The notes beneath the pieces were generated by a model. The model had not been told where the DNA came from and ran no database searches. It was given only the letters and a program-made list of their open reading frames with translations. Positions 56,470 to 64,000 of a stretch of DNA of 64,000 nucleotides are shown here, piece by piece. Both the position numbers and the translations under genes were made by a program. Numbering within the stretch: position 1 is the stretch's first letter; the number at the start of each line of letters is the position of its first letter. This DNA is from Desulfobacterales bacterium (lineage in GTDB: Bacteria; Desulfobacterota; Desulfobacteria; Desulfobacterales; Desulfosarcinaceae), in NCBI GenBank assembly GCA_016218685.1, contig JACRDD010000028.1, positions 1 through 64,000 of the forward strand. Reading direction: 5' to 3'.

Positions 56470-57162
56470 TCAGCCGCAAAGGGCGGATTGCGCCGTCGGT
56501 AGAGGTGATGCGGCCGCATCCGCCAGCAAACACATCAATTGCGCTTCGTCGTCCGCGTCTGCGCCGATTTCCATGGTGACCGTGATGAATTCCGGTGACA
56601 AGGATCGGTGCAGCGGCCGGCCGCAGGTATCCAGCAGGTGGAGCATCTTTTTGTTTTGGGGCAGGACATTGGCTTCCATCAGATGAACCCCATTGAAGCG
56701 AGCGTGTTCGACCATATGATCGAGCATGGCTCTTCCCATGCCCCCGCCCTGAAACCCATCCTCGACGGTCACGCCGAATTCGGCCTGATGATCCCGCGGG
56801 TAACTGTCCCGGATGTAGTAGATCAGGCCGACGATGTGCTTTTCGGGGTCGTCGGATTCGGCCACAAAGGCTTCTCCGATCCCGCGCGCCAGCCGGCAGA
56901 GCTCTTCCATTTCAGCCAAACCGGGGCTGTGAGGCCGCAAATACCTATGGTAGCGCGACAAGGGCGAAAGGCGCAGGTGCATCTGAACCAGTTCGGCCGC
57001 ATCGGCCGCAACGGCATGGCGCAAGGTGATCCACGCGCCCGATTTCAAAACAACCTGTCGGTCGATTGGGCGCGTCTTTGGCGTCGCGACGGGATATAGA
57101 ACGCGTGGTTCCCTGATGGCGCGGGCACCGCTTTGGGGATTTGCTTTCATAATCGGTTTCAT
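56470..57162 (-). CDS. GNAT-family acetyltransferase
   Basis: 230 residues. The GNAT fold spans about 40-205, with ITLRHAVAADAAELVQMHLR as its first strand and helix, EFGVTVEDGFQGGGMGRAML as the acetyl-CoA loop (Q..G.G), and EANVLPQNKKMLHLLDTCG as the closing element. This type resembles the GNAT units attached to acyl-CoA synthetase-like protein acetyltransferases, but no such partner domain is here. AAGGAGG precedes the ATG. It has a good promoter with repeat-rich sequence upstream. The substrate is unknown. Confidence 0.88.
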   Translation of the reverse strand: MKPIMKANPQSGARAIREPRVLYPVATPKTRPIDRQVVLKSGAWITLRHAVAADAAELVQMHLRLSPLSRYHRYLRPHSPGLAEMEELCRLARGIGEAFVAESDDPEKHIVGLIYYIRDSYPRDHQAEFGVTVEDGFQGGGMGRAMLDHMVEHARFNGVHLMEANVLPQNKKMLHLLDTCGRPLHRSLSPEFITVTMEIGADADDEAQLMCLLADAAASPLPTAQSALCG

Positions 57163-57243
57163 TTTGGGTCCTCCTTGGCGGCACAGATGTGTCCGTTTTA
57201 AAGGCGGCTGCGATCGGTCGCCGTGAATTAAATGATGATTGTA

Positions 57244-57271
57244 ATATTATGACCATCATGTTATATGTCAA
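57244..57271 (-). promoter_or_regulatory. Promoter with ATGATGGT repeats upstream of the GNAT gene
   Basis: On the minus strand a perfect TTGACA (57266-57271) is followed after 16 bases by TAATAT (57244-57249). ATGATGGT occurs twice around the -35, and a further ATGATG in inverted form lies downstream. The gap 57163-57425 lies between this gene and a divergent TetR gene, so the repeats may be its operator. No gene is seen in the gap. Confidence 0.5.
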
Positions 57272-57425
57272 CCATCATATTTAACCAGGGAGGATGTCCC
57301 GGGCGGCAACGGATAGGCAGAGGCTATCGGCGGGCCCGGCATGCAAGCCGTGCATCCATGCTTATATTTTAAACGATTTGAAGCGGGTTCGCGGCAGATT
57401 GTGAATTCCGGAAAGGTCGTGCGGC

Positions 57426-58049
57426 ATGCGCTATGAAAAAGGTCACAAAGAGCTCACGCGTAAAAAAATTCTCGAAATCGCTTCCAGGCGTTTCCGCAAG
57501 GAGGGCATAAACGCGGTCGGACTGGCCAGCCTGATGTCCGATGCCGGGCTCACCCATGGCGGCTTTTACAATCATTTTAAATCCAAGGAAGAGCTGGTGG
57601 CGGCAGCGCTTGCCGATTCGTTTCAGGAACCTGCCGGAAAGCCAAGTGAACGCGCCTCGACGGAGAAAAACGGCACGTTGGAAAGGTTCGTGCGGACCTA
57701 TCTTCATCCCAAACACCGGGATAATCCGGACAAAGGCTGCGCGATTGCCGCCGCGTCCACCGAAATCGCCCGCCATTCGGAAAGCACCCGAAAAGTCATC
57801 GATGAAAAGATCGAAAAGCTCTTGACCTATATCGGGGAGAATTTGCCCACGGACTTCACTACCGAAGAAAAACGACAAACCGCCATGAACATATTTTCCG
57901 TGATGGTCGGCGCCCTGCAGCTTTCACGAATCACCCTCGACCGGGAAAAATCCGACCAGATCCTTCAAGGCGGCATTGCGGCCGCATTGGCTTTGGCAAC
58001 CAAAGCAGATGTGAAGCACATTGGGCGGAAGATCCCGGCGCCTGCCTGA
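57426..58049 (+). CDS. TetR/AcrR-family transcriptional regulator
   Basis: 207 residues. The N-terminal helix-turn-helix (about 10-58) reads TRKKILEIASRRFRKEGINA and SLMSDAGLTHGGFYNHFKSK, a classic TetR motif. The ligand-binding part (about 80-200) is of the TetR_C_13-like kind (GCAIAAASTEIARHSESTRK). It would act as a ligand-released repressor. It is divergent from the GNAT gene, which carries repeats in its promoter. The secreted-protein gene 177 bases downstream on the same strand is another possible target. The ligand is unknown. Confidence 0.92.
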   Translation: MRYEKGHKELTRKKILEIASRRFRKEGINAVGLASLMSDAGLTHGGFYNHFKSKEELVAAALADSFQEPAGKPSERASTEKNGTLERFVRTYLHPKHRDNPDKGCAIAAASTEIARHSESTRKVIDEKIEKLLTYIGENLPTDFTTEEKRQTAMNIFSVMVGALQLSRITLDREKSDQILQGGIAAALALATKADVKHIGRKIPAPA

Positions 58050-58226
58050 CCGATCCTCGCAATCAGGCCTGCCGAAGGCAAGCGTCCCCGGGGAGATGCC
58101 AGGGCCGCGGCGTCCTTTTTGGTTCGCCCGCGAAATCCTGTTGCCACCGACCCCCTTGAAATATATAAACTTCACATCTTGGGCACAAAACATTCTGCAT
58201 TGATTCTATCAAGGGGGTAACGATTC

Positions 58227-59042
58227 ATGAAAGTGCGCCTGAAGTCCGTTTTGATCGCCTGCGTGATCCTGCTTGGCGCCTGGGTAGCCGTCGCGCTGGC
58301 TCAGGGTTCCATGGCCGAGTTTGGTTTGAAAGCCAATGAACTGGAAGAGCGCATCGTCGAATCGCTGGCCAATGGGTATCTTCCCGCCTATCCCGACAAG
58401 AAGGTGTATAAAGCGGCGTCGCCCGCAGTTCAGGCCGCCTTCGTCCAGAATACCCTGAGCTGGTTCAAAAGCTACACGGAGAGCGATGCCTTTAAGGCCG
58501 ACTATGCCAAGCAGCGCGAGGCCGCCAAGCCTTCTGCTCCCGAAGCGAAAGGGACAGCCGATGCGCAGTATGCGGCTTTTCTGGAAAAGCAGCGCCAGGA
58601 TATCGAAAAGACCAAGCAGGACATCGCCAAGATGCCGCCGGATATGCAGAAGCAAATGCAAGGCGTCGTAAAACAAATGGAAGATAATGTCGCCAAATCC
58701 GCCAAAGATCCGCAGATGGCGGAGATCATGAAACAGAGCTATGAACAAGAAGGCATTTCCGCCCAAAAGGACTACCAGGAGCGCCTGGCCACCTGGGAGA
58801 AAAAATATCCCGAGGACCCCAAGGCGCTGGTCGCCGCCCGGCTCCGTCAATTCCTCGAAGTGAGCCAGGACATTCCTTTTGACGCCCAATTGGTCCCAAA
58901 AGGCAAGCTCCTGAAGTTCGCCGATCCCCAATACGAAGCCCAAACCGCCGAATGGAAACTGTGCTACCGCGCGGGCCGGGAACCGGTGCAGGCGGCCCGT
59001 GCCTTTGTCGGCGAATGGCTGGGTCAGATCGAAAAGAAGTAG
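58227..59042 (+). CDS. Exported protein of unknown function
   Basis: 271 residues with a clear signal peptide (VLIACVILLGAWVAVALAQ). The mature part is charged and largely helical (QRQDIEKTKQDIAKMPPDMQ; MKQSYEQEGISAQKDYQERL), with one late Cys and no domain that I recognise. A periplasmic location is likely. AAGGGGG precedes the ATG. It stands between the TetR gene and the convergent groEL. It could be a periplasmic chaperone-like helper, but this is not supported beyond composition. Confidence 0.7.
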   Translation: MKVRLKSVLIACVILLGAWVAVALAQGSMAEFGLKANELEERIVESLANGYLPAYPDKKVYKAASPAVQAAFVQNTLSWFKSYTESDAFKADYAKQREAAKPSAPEAKGTADAQYAAFLEKQRQDIEKTKQDIAKMPPDMQKQMQGVVKQMEDNVAKSAKDPQMAEIMKQSYEQEGISAQKDYQERLATWEKKYPEDPKALVAARLRQFLEVSQDIPFDAQLVPKGKLLKFADPQYEAQTAEWKLCYRAGREPVQAARAFVGEWLGQIEKK

Positions 59043-59080
59043 CAGCTTGCATTCAAGCAAGGCCGCTTCGCGATCGTTTT

Positions 59081-60685
<1,605 letters not shown>

Positions 60686-60854
60686 TTAAGTCCTCCTTCA
60701 ATCGCTGTGATCGAATATTAACCCTGCTGTTCCAGGGCTTCGCATGCATTGGTGGCGAGGGATTTCATTGAGAATGGTTTCTGGATAAATGGGCGATCGC
60801 GTCGGATGTGTAGCCGGACATGAATCAGTGTTCTTATATGGCATCGTTCTCGCC

Positions 60855-62291
60855 TTACCTCTCCGGATGCGCTACGGAACCCGAATAGAAGACCGTGCAT
60901 TCTTGACCCTGGATGAATTGCCACACATCCTGCATCGGGTTCAAAACAGGTCCGGCCATGGACTTGATGATGTTTTCCCTTTCGATGCGCGGCGTAGCGA
61001 AGGGCCCATGGACGTTCTCGCTGTAAACGGCGCAGCCCCGTTTATCGAGGGCCGCTACCACGACATCGACAAATTGCTCGTCGATCAAGTCCAGATCTCC
61101 TTGCATGGCAATCCGCTGCGATTCCGAGGCGAGGGCCACATCGAGCGCTTCGGCAATGCCCTTTTCAACCTTCCAGACCGAGACCAGCTTGCGGACGACC
61201 CCTTTTCCACCTTGCGCCGCGTCATAGACGCCGGCAAAATCGTAGCTCTTGGTGAGCAGCGGCCCGAAGGGACCCGCAAGGAAAAACGCCCCCAAATCCA
61301 TCAGGTTGAAGTTTTGGCTGCGTTCGTATTGCACGATAAAGGCATCGATATCGATGTCGTTGAGCACCAAATGCTCCCCGTTCAAAGCAAGCTTGCCGGC
61401 CAGCGAGCGCTTCATCTCATTTGCGCTTTTGCCCATTGCCGTAAGGTCGGCGGACATGTCGATCACCCCTTCAATGCTTTTCCGGGGGGCCTTCCCGGGC
61501 GAGAAGAGATCGAGCAGGTTTTCGATCCTGATCTGATTCAGGGCATATAGTAACCTGAAATGGGGGTGTGACCCCGTCGCATCCATTTGAATGCTCCCGC
61601 TCCCGGTGCCACCGAAGATATCCAGGCGAAGCGGGTCGATATCGAGTTTTCCCTTCTCAGCCGCGGCTTTCATCACGAGGTTCTTCAGGGCCAGGTCATC
61701 GATCTTAAGCATCTTGCACCCGGCAGTCGCGGTAAACGAGATCTCCTTGAGTGGTGCGACGCTGCGCGTTCCCCTGGAAATAAGATTACTCAGGGTCAAA
61801 TCGAAATCATCGACTTCGATTTTCCTTTTGGAGCGTTCATCCACATAGACAACCTTGCCCCGAGCAATGGAGAACTTTTCGACCGCAAATAGTTTTGCCC
61901 ATGACGAACGTTCCGGCGTTTCAAAATTGAACCGCCCGCTATTGGCGCGAACGATGGAGAAGACCGGTTTGATCAGCCCGATCCTGAATACCTGGACGTC
62001 GAAGCGTGCCAGGGGGGTGAGCTTCAGCCCGACCCTGATCTTCTCTATCCTGGCGATAGCCGCGCCCTTGTTGCGCACGTTGACGTCGTTCAGCGACAGA
62101 CCCAAACCAGGCAAAGGAGCGATAGCCACCTTGCCTTCGATCCGGACATCCATTCCCAGAGCCGTTGACACGGCCGTCTCGATTCGCGGTGTAAGGGATT
62201 GGATGTTGAGCCAGAGCGCAAGCATACCCGTAAAGATCACCAGGACGATGACCCCCGCCATGAACAGGATCTTTTTTTTACGGTTAGCCAC
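60855..62291 (-). CDS. AsmA-family envelope protein
   Basis: 478 residues. One membrane helix near the N-terminus (about 9-30: FMAGVIVLVIFTGMLALWL) anchors a large periplasmic domain. The family opening TALGMDVRIEGKVAIAPLPG, the strand repeats (LLYALNQIRIENLLDLFSPG), and a late AsmA-type domain (LAGKLALNGEHLVLNDIDID; GVVRKLVSVWKVEKGIAEAL; DLIDEQFVDVVVAALDKRG) are visible. AsmA proteins are linked to phospholipid or lipid transport to the outer membrane. The start is a GTG at 62291 with AGGAG eight bases upstream. It lies 42 bases after lapA in the same direction. Confidence 0.88.
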   Translation of the reverse strand: MANRKKKILFMAGVIVLVIFTGMLALWLNIQSLTPRIETAVSTALGMDVRIEGKVAIAPLPGLGLSLNDVNVRNKGAAIARIEKIRVGLKLTPLARFDVQVFRIGLIKPVFSIVRANSGRFNFETPERSSWAKLFAVEKFSIARGKVVYVDERSKRKIEVDDFDLTLSNLISRGTRSVAPLKEISFTATAGCKMLKIDDLALKNLVMKAAAEKGKLDIDPLRLDIFGGTGSGSIQMDATGSHPHFRLLYALNQIRIENLLDLFSPGKAPRKSIEGVIDMSADLTAMGKSANEMKRSLAGKLALNGEHLVLNDIDIDAFIVQYERSQNFNLMDLGAFFLAGPFGPLLTKSYDFAGVYDAAQGGKGVVRKLVSVWKVEKGIAEALDVALASESQRIAMQGDLDLIDEQFVDVVVAALDKRGCAVYSENVHGPFATPRIERENIIKSMAGPVLNPMQDVWQFIQGQECTVFYSGSVAHPER

Positions 62292-62333
62292 GCCGCCGCT
62301 CCTCTGAACCAACCCGCCAACACCGCGGCGGCG

Positions 62334-62585
62334 TCATTCCGCGATATTGTGAGTCACCTGCACAGGCTCTGGTGGGTCGAGGGTGCGGCTTTTCCTTCGG
62401 CTGTAGCTGCCATGCAGCAGCCAGCCCAGGAAAATTCCTGCCGACCCGATCAGGAACATCAACAACGCCCCGGATATCGACAGCCTCCAGAATAGGAATT
62501 TGAGCTCGATCACTGTGATATTCTGGACGATGAAGACGAGCGCCAGCCCGGCCAGTATCAGGCCGATGATGTGTTTCGCATTCAT
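62334..62585 (-). CDS. LapA-domain (DUF1049) inner-membrane protein
   Basis: 83 residues with two membrane helices (IIGLILAGLALVFIVQN at about 6-22 and GALLMFLIGSAGIFLGWLLH at about 39-58) linked by the LKFLFWRLSISG segment that is diagnostic for the LapA/YciS family. LapA works with LapB in control of lipopolysaccharide synthesis in E. coli; here no lapB is adjacent. GAAAGGAG precedes the ATG. It is followed by the asmA-like gene, so both probably serve the envelope as one unit. Confidence 0.85.
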   Translation of the reverse strand: MNAKHIIGLILAGLALVFIVQNITVIELKFLFWRLSISGALLMFLIGSAGIFLGWLLHGSYSRRKSRTLDPPEPVQVTHNIAE

Positions 62586-62923
62586 GTAAACTCTCCTTTC
62601 ATGATTACGGTCTCGCTTTCAGCGATTTTCCACGCGTCGAGAACGCAAAGCAGACTTTTGGTGCGCTTGCGTGTGGCCCTTGCTTGCCATCGCGCGTGCC
62701 CATCTCTTCCTTTAGGGTCACTCAAGAGTCGTGCCGGAATGCGTGTGTCCCGCTCCCTAACCGTATTAACTGATTTAATGGGGATATCTAATGGTACAGA
62801 TGCGGACCGGGGGACGGGAAGCGTGAAGGTAGCCGGTCATATATGACCAGTGATCATATGTGACCATTCATTAGGCGTTAATGATGTCGGGATACGGATG
62901 GGCCGGCTGGAAGATGTTTCTTG
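62586..62923. promoter_or_regulatory. Gap upstream of lapA with tandem palindromes
   Basis: A 338-base gap. GGTCATATATGACC at 62835-62848 is a perfect 14-bp palindrome; GATCATATGTGACC at 62852-62865 is a near copy, centred 17 bases away. They look like a pair of operator sites. They lie about 250-280 bases from the lapA start and just past the stop of the SWIM gene. No gene is supported elsewhere in the gap. Confidence 0.5.
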
Positions 62924-64000
62924 TCATAACCCGTCCAGCTTCTGCCGGGCCTTGCGTTTCGTCAGTCGCTTGGCTGCGTTCCAGGCTTCGAGCGAGCGCA
63001 ATTGCAGGTCGAGCGGTCCGGATTTCTTCTCCCAATTTCCAATCGTAGGCACGCTTACGCCCAGAAGCTTTGCGAACTCGCTTTGCGACAGGCCGAATTT
63101 GGCGCGCAATTCGTAAACGGCCTTGCCGGTAAAAGGCATGGCGTCGCGCGCGGATTTCGATGATACTGGCGCTTCTGCCGCGCGCGAACCAGGCGACTTA
63201 TGACGTTTCGTTTTACGGATAGCGGTTTCCGCCGGCCTCTGCGTCGTCTCCTTGGGCCTGCTCTTTGAACTCTTTTTCGGTTTTGGTGCGGACTTCCCTC
63301 GGCCCGCCGGGGGGTTCTTGGCGGCGGGCGGCGCATCATCCGACATTTCGATGCCGAACACATCCGCCAGGGCATTCTCTTCGATGCGTCGGCGCCCGCT
63401 CGGGGGCTCGGCCACGGCGGCCACGCCGATTTCGGCGCCGATGAGTTCTTCGTGGTCCACGCCCCGCAGCAGAAAGAGCAACTCCGGCGCCTGGTCCAGC
63501 CGTGCGCCCACACCGTACAGCACGGCGGCGACATGCTTGCACATCACGGCCCAGTCGGGGCAGCTACACTTGAGACCGATCTCTCCGGGCAAGGGAAATA
63601 AGCCCTTCTCGCGGTCGGTGACGATGGACATCACGTTTTCGGAAAAGCGGCCCTGGAGCAGTTCCAGCAGCGAACCGATTTGTCCGGCGCAACGCGCCTT
63701 TACTGCTTTCCATTTTTGGGCGGGCAGCGTCTTGATGGCGATCTCCACGGTGTAGATCTCGGAGCCGCTGACCATGGCCCGGATCGCGCCTTTTTCGATG
63801 TCGAGATGGCACACCGAGCCGTTGCGGACGTAGGTGCGGCCGCGCGGCAAGCGGTTTTCGTAATCGCTGAACGATTCGAGGTGCTCGCACCAGGCCTGGC
63901 CCCAGAAGGTGTGGGCGATCTTGCGCCCTTCGATCCGTACCGGCTTGATCTGCTGCCCCTTCTTGCGCAGCTTCTCCATCTTTTTAAGGGCCTTGGCCCG
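62924..64000 (-). CDS. SWIM zinc-finger protein with C-terminal XRE-type helix-turn-helix (5' end beyond window)
   Basis: At least 358 residues; the frame is still open at the window edge (RAKALKKMEKL before the first internal Met at 63979), so the true start lies outside. The N-terminal part (FWGQAWCEHLESFSDYENRL; GRTYVRNGSVCHLDI) is typical of SWIM proteins. The SWIM finger itself is CSCPDWAVMCKHVAAVLY, a zinc site used for DNA or protein contact. A Lys/Pro/Ser-rich linker (about 225-285) leads into a helix-turn-helix (LRAKFGLSQSEFAKLLGVSV and PTIGNWEKKSG) at the C-terminus. SWIM proteins often accompany SNF2-type helicases; none is visible here. The function is uncertain, probably nucleic-acid binding. 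Confidence 0.85.
   Translation of the reverse strand, partial: RAKALKKMEKLRKKGQQIKPVRIEGRKIAHTFWGQAWCEHLESFSDYENRLPRGRTYVRNGSVCHLDIEKGAIRAMVSGSEIYTVEIAIKTLPAQKWKAVKARCAGQIGSLLELLQGRFSENVMSIVTDREKGLFPLPGEIGLKCSCPDWAVMCKHVAAVLYGVGARLDQAPELLFLLRGVDHEELIGAEIGVAAVAEPPSGRRRIEENALADVFGIEMSDDAPPAAKNPPAGRGKSAPKPKKSSKSRPKETTQRPAETAIRKTKRHKSPGSRAAEAPVSSKSARDAMPFTGKAVYELRAKFGLSQSEFAKLLGVSVPTIGNWEKKSGPLDLQLRSLEAWNAAKRLTKRKARQKLDGL

Noticed and set aside
58050-58226. Sigma54 promoter before the secreted-protein gene
   Set aside because: TTGGGCAC and TTCTGC are present but the GG to GC spacing is wrong for sigma54.

Overview
The window reads as a chromosomal segment of a GC-rich, anaerobic Gram-negative bacterium, most likely a sulfate-reducer-type member of the Desulfobacterota (formerly Deltaproteobacteria). 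This is inferred from gene content: an acyl-CoA dehydrogenase with electron transfer flavoprotein, an aldehyde:ferredoxin oxidoreductase with a MoaD-like partner, many two-component proteins, outer-membrane genes (lolA, ompA-like), and long palindromic intergenic elements. No 16S rRNA or taxonomic marker is present, so the assignment is an inference.

Layout. Bases 1-7900 are an accessory island transcribed leftwards. It holds a type I restriction-modification operon (a half-size specificity gene, a 57-residue protein, hsdM, dinD, an rhuM fragment and a truncated hsdS, almost all joined by 4-bp ATGA overlaps). Upstream of it lie an AlbA_2 ATP-binding regulator, a winged-helix partner, a mosaic pseudogene built from hsdR, AlbA_2 and radC pieces, and an excisionase-type helix-turn-helix gene. 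hsdR itself is not in the window apart from a 27-residue remnant. Bases 7900-11500 hold an acyl-CoA dehydrogenase/etfB/etfA operon in which EtfA is fused to an XRE-cupin regulator. Bases 11500-19300 carry a secreted protein, a CheY-like regulator, a YkgJ-type Fe-S/Zn protein, an unusual thioredoxin, a hybrid kinase with its Hpt partner, and a MASE3 sensor kinase.

Bases 19300-24100 run rightwards: unknown protein, lolA, nadA, a tandem CDP-alcohol phosphatidyltransferase, then ychJ. Bases 24100-33600 hold moaD-like/AOR, an OmpA-like protein and glutamate synthase (gltB, gltD), the two subunit genes being separated by a 179-bp palindromic element. Bases 33600-39400 hold radA-rlmE-yebC, a MltB-like transglycosylase, a small membrane protein, tRNA-Glu(CTC) and an NlpC/P60 protein with a barrel-like tail. 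Bases 39700-43500 are a potABCD polyamine transporter. Bases 43700-47800 hold a coiled-coil lipoprotein, a degenerate 5'-nucleotidase fused to a barrel-like domain, and fabH.

Bases 48000-56200 form a signalling block: a 7TMR-DISM diguanylate cyclase divergent from a 1735-residue pseudokinase/ATPase/GAF/histidine kinase that is translationally coupled to a LuxR-type regulator. The right end carries a GNAT acetyltransferase, a TetR regulator, a secreted protein, a solitary groEL, asmA, lapA, and the start-truncated end of a SWIM-HTH gene.

Most genes are ordinary housekeeping or envelope genes. The unusual material is in domain fusions (EtfA-XRE-cupin, NlpC/P60-barrel, nucleotidase-like-barrel, SWIM-HTH, tandem CDP-alcohol transferase), in the rearranged restriction island, and in several large inverted-repeat elements. 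No CRISPR array, insertion sequence, integrase or rRNA was seen.
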